Shown in pieces: positions 37,289 through 48,792 of a stretch of 64,000 bases of DNA. Each line of letters opens with the position of its first letter. Position 1 is the first letter of the stretch. The notes below the pieces were generated by a model. It had not been told where the DNA came from and ran no database searches. It was given only the letters and a program-made list of their open reading frames with translations. Source of the DNA: Guillardia theta CCMP2712 (taxonomy: Eukaryota > Cryptophyceae > Pyrenomonadales > Geminigeraceae); the NCBI RefSeq assembly GCF_000315625.1, contig NW_005434660.1, forward strand, positions 488,768 to 552,767, written 5' to 3'. The position numbers and the translations under genes are program-made.

Positions 37289-39018
37289 TGACAGCGAGGA
37301 AATGAAGGTCATGTTTGTCTTCCCGTCTTGTTGGTTCTGGTAACTTCGTATGTGTGCTTTTGTGTGTGTAAAACCGATCAGCCTTGCTGTAGCAGAATTT
37401 CCTGTTGATGATATTGACATGTCTGCATTTTTGGAGTCGGTGATCAAGATTGCAAACTAATACAAATATCAAACAAATTTGACTTACACATTCTCAAACA
37501 ACACTTGGGAAACTGATTTTCATGGACAGAATATGTTGATTCCACATAGATTCCCAAAACGAATGAAATACACTTCCACGAGTTTCATTCCAAGCATGTG
37601 ACAAAGAGAATCAAATAGATTGTCATGGAGATTTATTCCAAATGATGCTACAAGATCGCATCGGTAAGTACAGGGAGTAAGTATCTGAAAAATGTGGTGC
37701 CGAACGATTTGACTGAAAGATATTTTGCCAATTCTCTTGGTTCCTCTTACGAAATGAATATGTTTGAATAGCTTGTAAGTGAATGCTCACAGATGATTCT
37801 CTGGTCAGAGATCGTTTGCTGATGATTGCTTGTTCTTGTCGGTCATTGCTCGGATTGACTGTTGATGGGGCTGGATAGTATGTAAGTACATAAGGAACTT
37901 TGATATGAAACAAGCGCCCAGAGAATCAATTTGCTGACATGATTTCTTACTTTTGCCGGGTTGCTAGGAGCGAGGTGGACGAGGTCGTGCTGGTCGGCAG
38001 TTCGACTCGCATCCCCAAGATCCAGTCTCTGCTGCAGGACTGCTTTAATGGCAAAAGCAAGGTTCTCTCTCCTTAGGACTATTGCCCACTCGAACTCTGC
38101 CTTCTACACTCGTTATCGTCCTGGCTGAGGCCTGCATCCTGCGAAACCGAGCAATACCTTTCACAGACATGTCCATACGCCAGTGAAGTCACACAACGGA
38201 TCTCTTGACGACATCTCCTCAGCCTTGCGTAGAGCTTCTTCGCGACGTCTGGTGTGTTGTGGATTCTTTTTTACACTGCTACTGATTGTATGTTTGTCTT
38301 CGAGCATATCCGAACCAAGGCTCCTCAACATAGCTCCACCAACAGATACTCAGAAACCTCCATGGAAAAGCTCTGACTGAGAGCGGGATGAGCGCGTTCA
38401 GGAGACGGAATACGGGGACAGTCGGACCTTTCTTTTCATCTTCCACGTCCTCAGCTGCTTCGACAGCATTTCGCTCAGCCAGGTCTTGACGTTCTCCTCA
38501 CAGGAGCTTTGCGGCACAACTCCTTGTCTGGCATGTCACTAGCCTGATTGACCATGTCTGAGTCTGCCATGGCGCTTCTCATGCTGCTTGGACATGAAGC
38601 ATGATGTGTCTGGACGGCATCCATCATTGAAGCCACTGTCGCTAGGATTTCCATATTTCAAGGTCATTTTGAAACCTTACTATGTAACTTCAACAATACA
38701 TAGAAAATATTATTATTGTTTGCTGCAGTTTTCGTTTTGAATGATTAGAAATGCATGTAGGGGTACTTGACATATGTTTCAGGGGTATGGGTGGGGGGTA
38801 GTGGAATTCCAGTAGCGGTATTTGATTTTGATTTTCGAGCAGGCGTGTAGCAACGTTGGAACCGCTCTGACACATGGAGCTGTGGAGGAAGGCAGGACAA
38901 GAGCAGCAGGCAGTGTGAGCTCGAGACCTTCCTTGCTGTCTTCCCCATCAGTGAAGGAGACTGAAAGAAAGAGAGAAGGAGAAACATAGAGGAAGGGAGG
39001 TGGTAACGAGGACCGATC
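37289..39018. other. Intergenic region containing an Hsp70 fragment
   Basis: Apart from the Hsp70-like piece at 37968-38076 no gene is supported. A frame at about 38190-38380 has a hydrophobic stretch (LVCCGFFFTLLLIVCLSSS) but no in-frame ATG. GGGGTAGGG-type words occur at 38757-38803. Confidence 0.5.
37968..38076 (+). pseudogene. Orphan Hsp70 fragment
   Basis: Thirty-one codons read [19 protein letters not shown] and then [12 protein letters not shown], followed by a stop five codons later. This matches the Hsp70 ATPase-domain segment normally DEIVLVGGSTRIPKVQ with FFNGKE, with Gly changed to Ser in the phosphate loop. It is preceded by an AG acceptor-like site. No other Hsp70 sequence was found on either side, so it is most likely a relic or an isolated transposed exon. 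Confidence 0.7.
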
Positions 39019-42000
39019 ATGTTCCTGCGTTCAGCAGCTCACCGAACTCAAGCAGCTTCAGCTCGTCCTGGCAGTCAGGGCAAGGCAGAGATGACATGCA
39101 ATGACAGCGAAAACACTCCTCCTCTCCGTAGCGTTGACTCCAAGATGAACTCAAACGTAGCGGAGAAGCGCAAGATGTGGGAGGCTAGCCGTACAGAAAC
39201 CGAGAGCAGGAGCACGCGCCCCAAGAAGGAAGTTGGTGGCAGCCGAACGTTCAAACCCCTCAAAGGCTCGTCGTCAAGCTCCACAGACATGAACTTGTGC
39301 ACACTGCTCAACACCAGGATAGAAGCGACGAAGCAGGAGAAGGGCAAGGTCATTGCAGAGCAGCAAGCTTACATTTTAAGGTTGAAAGAAGCGCTGATTG
39401 CCCTCACCCAAGGAGCAGCTAACAATCAGAGGCATCAGCAGAGCACGATCCAGGTCCAACAGGCCGAATCCTCCTCCTCCTCCCTCCGATTCTCCCTGCA
39501 GGAAGGGCTCCATCAGATGCTCCACGACTTGGACCAGCTGAACCACATGGTCAGCGACGCCTCTGAGCTCAGTCTGTCGACGAGCGACGTCTTGGAAGCA
39601 AGTGAGCATGTAGAAGTGGAGCAAACGGGCGCTCCTGGGGTCCAGGTGGAGAGCACCGGCTGCTCGGAGGTGCAGGAGGAAGCGACCGGGGCAGCCGAGA
39701 GTGCGGAGCAGGATGTCTGCGGAAGGGAGGAGCTGGCAGACGTGATGAGCAGCAGGGAGGCAGAGATCATCGAGCTGAAGAGAGAGATCAGCAGGATGCA
39801 GGTTGTGATGGAGGGAGACGCTGCCTGGCACGACAGGCAGCTGAAGGAGCTCAAGGAGTCCAAGGCTAGAGAGATCGGGCAGCTCAACAATCAGCTCCTG
39901 GACCTGCAGGACAGCCTTGTGGCCCTGCAGGAGCAGCTGGAGGCGGAACAGAGCAGAGCCAACGCGCTGCAGGGGGAGCTGGAGGAGGCTGGGAGGAAGG
40001 AGGAACGAATCTCGTCTTTGAACTCGAGGATCGCTGACTTGGAGGAGCGAGTGAAGAAGGCGAGGGACGCGGAGGGAGTCAAGGAAGTGCAGCAGAGTGA
40101 AGTGCTGCAGTCCTGCAGGAGGCTGGAGGAGCAGGTGGAGACGCTGGAGGAGGAGAAGAGGAGGCTGTGTGCAGAGATGGAGAGGACAGCTGGGGAACAG
40201 CAGGCGCAGAAAGAACAGATGGAAGAGATGGTGAGGAGGATGGAAGGGGAGAAGAGGAGGATGGAGGAGGAGAAGAAGAGGCTGGAGGAGGAAAGAGACG
40301 AAGCACACTTGTCCTCGAAGAAGCTGTCGGCGGAGGTAGAGGAGCTGAGGTCCAAGGTGGATGAACTGAACGAGGACATGATTGACTTCGTGGACGAGAG
40401 GAAGCGAACTCTGTCGATGCTCAACGCCGAGAAGGAGAAGGAGGTCGTTGCCAGCAGCGAGCTCAAGGTAGTTGAAGCATTGGGTTTCTGTGCACTGAAT
40501 CTCCTCCTCCTCCTCCTCCTCCTCCTCCTCCTCCTCCTCCTCCTCCTCCTCCTCCTCCTCAGTCCCAAGTGTCAAAGATGGAGCAATCGCTGGCCACCCT
40601 GGAAGAATCCAATCGGAGCCTCTCGATGCAGAAAGCTGTGATGGAGTCTCAGGTACTGCGACCCCCTCCTTCCCTTACAGTCTCCTTCTCCTCTACTCTC
40701 TCACCAGTCTCCTCCTCTGCTCTCCCTGACTCTTCTTGATCAGCTGGCCGCCTGCCGAGAGGACGTGGAGAGGAACATCAAGGAGCGTGACGAAGCGAAG
40801 CAGGAGGTTGCGAAGCTTCTCTTCGAGAAGGAGATGCTCAATGCCCGTGTCTCTGAGATGCACGAGGTTCAAACCAAATCTCCTCCCCAAACACAAACGC
40901 ACATGTACCCTCCCCTCCCCTCCTTTGACACCTTTTCCCCATCCCTCTGCAGTTTGTTCTGCCTTTCCTTCTCCGTCCTCGTCTTCCTATCTCTTCTTTC
41001 TCTTCCTCCTTCTCCCTGATGTGCCTGCAGAGGTCTGAGAAGGCTGAGGCGGAGCTGAAACGCGAGCTGGAGTCTACCAAGAACTCGCTCTTCCAGCTAC
41101 AAGTATCAAGCTCTTCCCAAGCTCAGAAGCTCCAGTCGCTCGAAGCTACTCTAGAGCTCCGCCTGCGAGACCTGCAGGCAGCTCAGGCTCAGTTGGAAAA
41201 GGCCCAGCAGGCAAAGTTAGAGGCAACCGAGAAGTTTGCGGTGCTGGAGGCGGAGTACCGTACGTACAAGAGCGTCTCGCAGAACCCGAGCGAGCTGGCG
41301 GACCAGCTGAAGGGGCTGCTGGAGATGGAGAGACAGAAGGCGCTGGCGCAGACAAAAATCGCGTCAGCTCAGGAAGATGCGGAGGAGAGGAGGAAACAAG
41401 TGTCAGAGCTGCAGGAACAGGTCGGGCAGCAGCATGATTGCTTTTCTTCCTCTCCGCTGTCACAACTTGCTACCCTTTCCCCTCCTCCTCCTCCCCTCTC
41501 CTGTTTATGCTCCCGCTATCAGGTCTAACTAGCTCCTTCCAGGTGTTGACGTTACAGCAGAAGTTGACGGCCACTGAGCAGCAGCGCAAGAAGCTGCACA
41601 ACGAGCTGCAGGAGCTCAAGGGCAACATCCGCGTGTTCGCCCGCATCAGGCCGGGGGACAACCAACCCAGCGTGCTCGAGGTGGAGGAGGAGGACTCGCG
41701 GATCACGGTGAGGGGAGGGGGAGGAAGTCACGCGTTCAAGGTAGACAAGGTCTTTCCGCCCCTCTCCTCCCAGGAGCAGGTCTTCAGCGAGGTGTCCGCG
41801 TTCGTCCAGAGTGCGCTTGACGGCTACAACGTGTCGCTGTTCGCCTACGGTCAGACGGGGGCCGGCAAGACGTTCACCATGTTCGGCAGGGGCGAACAGG
41901 AGGGAATCATTCCCCGCTCCCTCGCTCAGATCCTGCAGGACGCGGAGGAGAAGAGGGGGGATGGCTGGACTGTCGAGCTGAGCGCGTCCTTCCTCGAGAT

Positions 42001-43034
42001 CTACCAGGAGAACATCCGAGACTTGCTCGAGGAGGGCGAAGGCAAGCAGCACAAGATCGTGCAGGGGCCCCGCGGGAGGATGGAGGTGACGGAGCTGAGG
42101 GAGGTGGCGGTGAGCTCGCGAGAAGACCTGGATAGGATCATCAGGACGGCGGAGGAGCACAAGACCATGGCGAGGACGGAGATGAACGAGCGGTCATCCC
42201 GCAGCCACACAGTCTTCATCCTCCGCATCTCGAGCTCCAACGCCTCCAGCAAGCAGCTCCTGCACGGCACCCTCAACCTCATCGACCTCGCGGGCTCCGA
42301 GCGGCTGGACAGGACGCAGGCAGCTGGGGTGCAGCTGAAGGAGGCGCAGGCGATCAACAAGTCGCTCTCTGCTCTCTCCGACGTCTTCCTTGCCCTGTCC
42401 AAGAAGCTTGCGCACGTGCCCTACCGGAACTCGAAGCTCACGTTCCTCCTCCAGCCCTGCCTGTCCGGAGACGGCAAGGCCCTCGTCGTCACCAACGTCT
42501 CCCCCGACCCGAGCTCCTGGCACGAGACCGTGTGCACCCTCCGCTTCGCCAGCATCGTCAGCTCCTGCGAGCTCGGGAAGGCAACGAGACACGTCAGCAA
42601 GATGCAGGCGGACAATGCTGGGGACGCGAGCGGGAAAGAAGAAGACATGCAGACCCCGGTGAGAGGAGAACCTTGTTTGCTCCTCCATCCTTCGTCTCTC
42701 TTCTCTCTCTTCCCCCCCTCCTCTCATCTCATCGCTGCTCTCTTGTCCTCTCCTCCCCTCTCCTCTCCTGATCCGAGTCTCCTCTCCTCCACTCTACCCT
42801 CCCTCTTCCCTCTCATCTCTCCTCCCACCCTCCCTCAGCTGAAGTTCTGTCTGACAGAGGAAGAAATCCAACGATGTCATGAGGACCAGCTCTTCCAGCA
42901 TCACTACTCCCCAGCAGGACCGAGATGTTCGACCGTCCTCGGCCAGCCGCCCTCCTTCTTCCGCCTCCCGTCTTCGAACTCCGTCAGCTTCTCGTCTCCG
43001 CCCTCCCAGCGCTTCGACCCCACAGAGACGATGA
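39019..43034 (+). CDS. Kinesin-14 family C-terminal motor protein
   Basis: Six exons (39019-40467, 40563-40652, 40744-40866, 41031-41420, 41543-42658, 42858-43034) sum to 1114 residues. An alternative start is Met at 39085. The N-terminal part is basic, followed by about 500 residues of coiled coil (e.g. RRLEEQVETLEEEKRRLCAE). The motor lies at the C-terminal side, preceded by the neck LHNELQELKGNIRVFARIRP that defines minus-end-directed kinesin-14. ATPase motifs are intact: P-loop GQTGAGKT (about 787), switch I NERSSRSH (about 902) and switch II DLAGSE (about 932). The tail is Ser/Arg/Pro-rich (SASRPPSSASRLRTPSASR). It probably acts in spindle or microtubule transport. The first intron ends in a 60-bp CTC repeat that serves as the polypyrimidine tract. 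Confidence 0.93.
40499..40560 (+). repeat. (CTC)n repeat as 3' splice-site tract
   Basis: About 20 CTC units directly precede the AG acceptor at 40561-40562 of the kinesin gene's first intron. Confidence 0.9.
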
Positions 43035-43340
43035 AGGGAAGGCGAGGAGCGACGCCGAGAGTTGTGAGATATCTTGTGATGTTTGAAGTTTTGATGTTCA
43101 CTGTGTTACAAAACTTTTTCTAAACAATAATCCTCCATCGCCTGTGCCGCACGTTGTCAATCGTTGAACTTCAAATGTTATGAAAACAGGTCAGACCACT
43201 GGCAGTCTGCCGGGCCTCCTCGTCACCGTGACGACGGGGCGCTATGGCGGGGAATCTAGGGGGTGCTGCATGCCATGGCAGGTTGTCACGAGAAAATTCA
43301 AATCAAAGTTTTGGCGGGCAAAGCTAAGTTGCCCCACACC

Positions 43341-43571
43341 ATGGGCAGGCCCAGGCCTCCAGCCAAAAAAACATGCTCATCATGTCACAGACGAAGAGAG
43401 ATGACCAGCATTCGAAAGTGGCATGGTGTGCCTTTGTGCACAACTTGTGTTGCAAGGTTAAAAAACCACAAGTATTGCAATGATCTTAAGCAGATCTTGC
43501 TCTCTAAATGGGATGATGCCTTGGTTTTCAAGCTGTTGGATTTCTTGCAATGTCGTTGCGAATTGTCCTGA
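43341..43571 (+). CDS. Cys-rich (zinc-motif) ORF on left arm
   Basis: ATG at 43341 gives 76 residues starting MGRPRPPAKKTCSSCHRRR, with a possible AT-hook (GRPRPP) and CxxC...CxxC...C spacing (TCSSC, VPLCTTC, HKYC) suggesting one zinc site. The frame is also open upstream of the Met to about 43263. Another open stretch follows in a shifted frame (LSKPHDREAFNARDGSDND, then KNKRKR), so the original gene may have been longer and is now broken or spliced. A near-identical copy lies on the right arm. It is probably a repeat- or element-associated gene; function unknown. Confidence 0.4.
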   Translation: MGRPRPPAKKTCSSCHRRREMTSIRKWHGVPLCTTCVARLKNHKYCNDLKQILLSKWDDALVFKLLDFLQCRCELS

Positions 43572-44298
43572 GCAAACCGCACGACCGTGAAGCTTTCAAT
43601 GCACGGGATGGATCTGATAATGATGTTGAGCCAGAAAATAGCACGCAGAAGAACAAACGAAAGCGAGTTTAGGCTAAATCAGGGCAATGGCATGAAGGAT
43701 TATCAGGTAATATGCAACGGTTCCGGGGATTGCGCAGCGTTGCTGGTTGCAAGTCGAAAAAAGAGAAAACGTGTTGTTAAAAATATCGAATACTGCAACG
43801 ATGACATTCGAATGATTGACACCATGATGAAGATCTCACAAATCCCTGATAGGCTCTGGTGGTTTCACGATTGTCATCATTGCACAGGCTGAGTTAACCA
43901 TCCTTATTACCTGGTCGCCGCCTTGATGGGCTCCACCCTACCCCTTTCGAACAGTTTCATACATTCCTTTAAATCTTGAAAACTACAGATCTAATCTTTA
44001 AATGTTCCAAGGAAAAAGTATTAGTATCTTTTAAAGTTGTCCTCCGACAGCGTAGGACCCTCTATTCTACTATTTATCGAGCTTGCCTCAGCAAAGCCGG
44101 TGCCATGGCGATTTCCTGAAAAAAAAAATACTACCCCACCCCCACCAAATAAAGCTGTACCCCTGATATGTAAGGGAAACAAACCGGTACTAGAAGCTTT
44201 TAAGAGCTTAATTGCGATTTCCCACCCCTGAGGCACTGCACCCCCAACCCCTGTTCCTAGGCCTGAAAGTACCGTACCCAAAACTAACCCCAGCGACA

Positions 44299-44484
44299 AT
44301 GAACAAGAACATGGCAAACACAGCGAAGAAGGAGGAGGTGCAGCTGTTCGAGGAATTCATCGCACAAGACCTTCTGGATAACCAAGACGAGATCGTCAAC
44401 GTTCCAATCTCCTCCTTGCTCTCACGCTCTCACACCATTCATTGCTGTAAATATGTACATGATCTCTGCTACCTCGAAGAATAA
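44299..44484 (+). CDS. FEEFIAQD module ORF, left arm
   Basis: ATG at 44299, 61 residues, containing KKEEVQLFEEFIAQDLLDNQ followed by DEIVNV. The same module occurs on the right arm (47836-47651, minus) and a third time just outside it (48914-48793, minus), where it directly precedes the Cys-rich ORF. The coding similarity ends at DEIVN, which may be an exon end. No family is recognised. Confidence 0.35.
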   Translation: MNKNMANTAKKEEVQLFEEFIAQDLLDNQDEIVNVPISSLLSRSHTIHCCKYVHDLCYLEE

Positions 44485-46120
44485 ATACACACTTAAAATC
44501 TCCTCCGGAGTCTCCTCCGTCACGCCTCCATCCCCTCCTTGCTAAATCCTTTCGCCCCATGTATCCTCTTTCACGCAATGCCTCCAATAGCACTCTCCTG
44601 CCCCAATCCCACTCGGGCTCTCGCACCTACTCAACTACTTGCTCCCACGCCGACTTTCCTGCGCATCCCTGCGCATACGAAAGCATCTCCATCAAGCAAG
44701 CCAGCATTCGTTCATCACACTCAGACAATGTCAAAGTAGACAAATGATCAACACAATCCTTCAGCTTCGCACTCCTCCTTGCACTCAAAACGTTGGTACA
44801 TGTTCCCAACATTTACTCCCATCGACTGCATCTCATCGCTCCCTACCGCATGCAAAATGTAGAATGTCACATGCAAACTGGATCAAACATCAAGTAAACC
44901 TACTTCCCTAATCGTTCTATCCCCAACCTCCATCTTCCCTGTCCCCACCATGCATGCAAACGAAGTTGTCCAAGTTACACCCTCCTCACCTTCGTATCCC
45001 AAGTAGTCATGTTCCAACGCTGTCAGTCCTTGTCTCTCTCCATCCTCTTTCTACGTCGCTGTGTCCATGCAATACACTACACAAATGAAGCATTCCTGTC
45101 TACAAAAAATCTTGCAGGCCTTCTATTCCCTCCACTGCCACCAACTCGCCTTCCTCCACACACCAACACTGTCACGCCCCCTCATACCTCGTCCCCCTAC
45201 ATGCCATGGGCATTCAGCCTTTCCTTCTAGCTCTCAACACCAGTCTGCTGCATCTGCTCGTTCATCCCTTCACAATCTACCGCAAGCAAGTACAATCCTC
45301 TCGATCCTGCCTGCCCAACTTCTGCAGCTTCCAACGCCTCATACGATCCCCTTTTCCCTGACCTCTCGCTACTTCGCTCCGTATCCTTTCCCGTCTCATC
45401 ACAAACAAACAAACAAAACACTCCTGCATTGCTGCCTCCTCCTCACTCCATCATCACCGATCCTCCTCACCCCGACACCACCCCGTGCCCTCACACCCAA
45501 GCATGCTTCATCCCCCCTCATTCGCATTCCAGTCTCCCCTACCGCCCTTGTCCTCGCTGCCTAGGCCCCGTAGCTACCCAGACATACCGCATGCTCTCTC
45601 ACCACCACCAAACCACACCAAACCCTCCTCACCCTCCAAAGCAACCGACAATGCACCAGCCTCTCTCTTGTCCTACCTCCCTGTTTTGTATCACTCGCGT
45701 GCCCCTCCTCCTTCTCGCCCCTCTCCTCTATTCTCTGATCCTACACTGCTACCATCCTGCCATCAAAGTCTATCAAAACATAAGGCAGGGTAGACAGCTA
45801 CAGGCTTCCTGCTCTACTCGAATGCTTGCACTCTTACTTGCTTGGGCCGCTTCCTTTCAGCCAAACACGCTGCCTTGCAGCGGCCCCTTTCCGCCACACC
45901 TCTGCACACCTCGTTCCGCCCACAACCTCAGCATACCCCATCAAACCTGTCGCTACAGCAGGTGCAGAACCAAAACAGTTTCCCTTCTCCTCAAGCATTT
46001 CGAGTCTCAGACACAGCAAAGGGCGAAGCTAGACAGGGAGAGGAGACGGTGGAGGCAGCATCAAGCACAGAAGAACACACGAGAGCCATGAGAACAACCG
46101 CATGCGAACACAACAGCCCT

Positions 46121-46508
46121 CCTTGTCGCTTCTTCCTGCTTTTGTCCTATCCTCAATCGCACTCGCAGACGCTCAGCCGCGATCTTGCAGTTGAACTACG
46201 CCTTACTATGCCGTCAAACACTATCGATTTTATAAGTTAGGCAATAAGTTCAAACCCCAACCCTCGGTAGTCTCACATGCGCCGAAAACGATTCCGCCGT
46301 GAACTTCTGGACCCCAAAAATAATAATTGTTGAGCCACAGGGGTTGAAATCCATGGGTAGACCAAATCGATTCATATGTACCGGTACATTTTACTGTAAT
46401 TTGACCGGTGTTGTCATAACCCACCCCAACTTTGGCCAAGAAATCGCTGAAAAAGCGGTGCCGCTGATCAGCTGCTCACGGAAGAGAAGAGAAGCAGGGA
46501 TAGACATT
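46121..46508. other. Spacer between the inverted repeat arms
   Basis: 388 bp of unique, mixed-composition sequence forming the loop of the inverted repeat. It contains several GGGTTG/CAACCC words and no supported ORF. Confidence 0.7.
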
Positions 46509-47238
46509 AGGGCTGTTGTGTTCGCATGCGGTTGTTCTCATGGCTCTCATGGGTTCTTCTATGCTTGATGCTGCCTCAACCGTCTCCTCTCCCTGTCTAG
46601 CTTCGCCCTTTGCTGTGTCTGAGACTCGAAATGCTTGAGGAGAAGGGAAACTGTTTTGGTTCTGCACCTACTGTAGCGACAGGTTTGACGGGGTATGCTG
46701 AGGTTGTGGGCGGAACGAGGTGTGCAGAGGTGTGGCGGAAAGGGGCCGCTGCAAGGCAGCGTGTTTGGCTGAAAGGAAGCGGCCCAAGCAAGTAAGAGTG
46801 CAAGCATTCGAGTAGAGCAGGAAGCCTGTAGCTGTCTACCCTGCCTTATGTTTTGATAGACTTTGATGGCAGGATGGTAGCAGTGTAGGATCAGAGAATA
46901 GAGGAGAGGGGCGAGAAGGAGGAGGGGCACGCGAGTGATACAAAACAGGGAGGTAGGACAAGAGAGAGGCTGGTGCATTGTCGGTTGCTTTGGAGGGTGA
47001 GGAGGGTTTGGTGTGGTTTGGTGGTGGTGAGAGAGCATGCGGTATGTCTGGGTAGCTACGGGGCCTAGGCAGCGAGGACAAGGGCGGTAGGGGAGACTGG
47101 AATGCGAATGAGGGGGGATGAAGCATGCTTGGGTGTGAGGGCACGGGGTGGTGTCGGGGTGAGGAGGATCGGTGATGATGGAGTGAGGAGGAGGCAGCAA
47201 TGCAGGAGTGTTTTGTTTGTTTGTTTGTGATGAGACGG

Positions 47239-47338
47239 NNNNNNNNNNNNNNNNNNNNNNNNNNNNNNNNNNNNNNNNNNNNNNNNNNNNNNNNNNNNNN
47301 NNNNNNNNNNNNNNNNNNNNNNNNNNNNNNNNNNNNNN
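47239..47338. other. Assembly gap (100 N)
   Basis: Placeholder of exactly 100 N. Comparison with the other repeat arm predicts a true missing length of about 594 bp. Confidence 0.99.
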
Positions 47339-47650
47339 CCAACGTTTTGAGTGCAAGGAGGAGTGCGAAGCTGAAGGATTGTGTTGATCATTTGTCTACT
47401 TTGACATTGTCTGAGTGTGATGAACGAATGCTGGCTTGCTTGATGGAGATGCTTTCGTATGCGCAGGGATGCGCAGGAAAGTCGGCGTGGGAGCAAGTAG
47501 TTGAGTAGGTGCGAGAGCCCGAGTGGGATTGGGGCAGGAGAGTGCTATTGGAGGCATTGCGTGAAAGAGGATACATGGGGCGAAAGGATTTAGCAAGGAG
47601 GGGATGGAGGCGTGACGGAGGAGACTCCGGAGGAGATTTTAAGTGTGTAT

Positions 47651-47836
47651 TTATTCTTCGAGGTAGCAGAGATCATGTACATATTTACAGCAATGAATGG
47701 TGTGAGAGCGTGAGAGCAAGGAGGAGATTGGGACGTTGACGATCTCGTCTTGGTTATCCAGAAGGTCTTGTGCGATGAATTCCTCGAACAGCTGCACCTC
47801 CTCCTTCTTCGCTGTGTTTGCCATGTTCTTGTTCAT
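47651..47836 (-). CDS. FEEFIAQD module ORF, right arm
   Basis: Mirror copy of the left-arm ORF at 44299-44484, with an identical 61-residue product. Confidence 0.35.
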   Translation of the reverse strand: MNKNMANTAKKEEVQLFEEFIAQDLLDNQDEIVNVPISSLLSRSHTIHCCKYVHDLCYLEE

Positions 47837-48390
47837 TGTCGCTGGGGTTAGTTTTGGGTACGGTACTTTCAGGCCTAGGAACAGGGGTTGGGGGTGCAGT
47901 GCCTCAGGGGTGGGTGGAAATCGCAATTAAGCTCTTAAAAGCTTCTAGTACCGGTTTGTTTCCCTTACATATCAGGGGTACAGCTTTATTTGGTGGGGGT
48001 GGGGTAGTGGTTTTTTTCAGGAAATCGCCATGGCAGCAAGGGCGGCGACCAGGTTTAAGGGTGATTAACTCAGCCTGTGCAATGATGACAATCGTGAAAC
48101 CACCAGAGCCTATCAGGGATTTGTGAGATCTTCATCATGGTGTCAATCATTCGAATGTCATCGTTGCAGTATTCGATATTTTAACAACACGTTTTCTCTT
48201 TTTTCGACTTGCAACCAGCAACGCTACGCAATCCCCGGAACCGTTGCATATTACCTGATAATCCTTTCATCCCATTGCCCTGATTTAGCCTAAACTCGCT
48301 TTCGTTTGTTCTTCTGCGTGCTATTTTCTGGCTCAACATCATTATCAGATCCATCCCGTGCATTGAAAGCTTCACGGTCGTGCGGTTTGC

Positions 48391-48621
48391 TCAGGACAAT
48401 TCGCAACGACATTGCAAGAAATCCAACAGCTTGAAAACCAAGGCATCATCCCATTTAGAGAGCAAGATCTGCTTAAGATTATTGCAATACTTGTGGTTTT
48501 TTAACCTTGCAACACAAGTTGTGCACAAAGGCACACCATGCCACTTTCGAATGCTGGTCATCTCTCTTCGTCTGTGGCATGATGAGCATGTTTTTTTGGC
48601 TGGAGGCCTGGGCCTGCCCAT
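48391..48621 (-). CDS. Cys-rich (zinc-motif) ORF on right arm
   Basis: Mirror copy of the ORF at 43341-43571. The products differ at one visible site (KYCNN versus KYCND). Upstream on the same strand, 48914-48793 encodes MAKQRQPGTHGGGEGLEEEV and the FEEFIAQD module. A plausible two-exon gene (48914-48391) would splice the two parts, the intron covering about 48671-48792. The exact join and frame are unproven. Confidence 0.4.
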   Translation of the reverse strand: MGRPRPPAKKTCSSCHRRREMTSIRKWHGVPLCTTCVARLKNHKYCNNLKQILLSKWDDALVFKLLDFLQCRCELS

Positions 48622-48792
48622 GGTGTGGGGCAACTTAGCTTTGCCCGCCAAAACTTTGATTTGAATTTTCTCGTGACAACCTGCCATGGCATGCAGCACC
48701 CCCTAGATTCCCCGCCATAGCGCCCCGTCGTCACGGTGACGAGGAGGTCCGGCAGACTCAGGCTGCCAGTGGTCTGACCTACTTTCATAACA

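Larger units (their letters stand above)
43165..46120 (+). repeat. Left arm of a large inverted repeat
   Basis: Matches the reverse complement of 46509-48792 with few substitutions, separated by a 388-bp spacer (46121-46508). It carries the Cys-rich ORF, the FEEFIAQD module and about 1.7 kb of low-complexity, Pro/Ser/His-coding-like pyrimidine-rich sequence. Two differences are structural: an extra 180 bp at about 43920-44100, and 44797-45390, which lies in an N gap on the other arm. Confidence 0.9.
46509..48792 (-). repeat. Right arm of a large inverted repeat
   Basis: Reverse complement of 43165-46120 with scattered substitutions. It includes a 100-N gap (47239-47338) that corresponds to 44797-45390 of the left arm, and it lacks about 180 bp present at 43920-44100. 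Confidence 0.9.

Noticed and set aside
37623-37913. 96-codon minus-strand frame
   Set aside because: Composition resembles AT-rich non-coding sequence, with no motif and no splice or promoter support.
38183-38380. Possible small membrane protein with LVCCGFFFTLLLIVCLSSS
   Set aside because: No in-frame ATG and no clear splice context, so not listed as a gene.
39376-40575. 399-codon minus-strand open frame rich in Leu and His
   Set aside because: Antisense shadow of the kinesin coiled-coil exon. Leu-rich antisense frames arise from GAG/CAG-rich helical coding.
44539-46240. Several overlapping Pro/Ser/His-rich frames in the left repeat arm
   Set aside because: Pyrimidine-rich low-complexity sequence gives open frames in two or three frames at once. 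No domain and no consistent frame across the two arms beyond identity of sequence.
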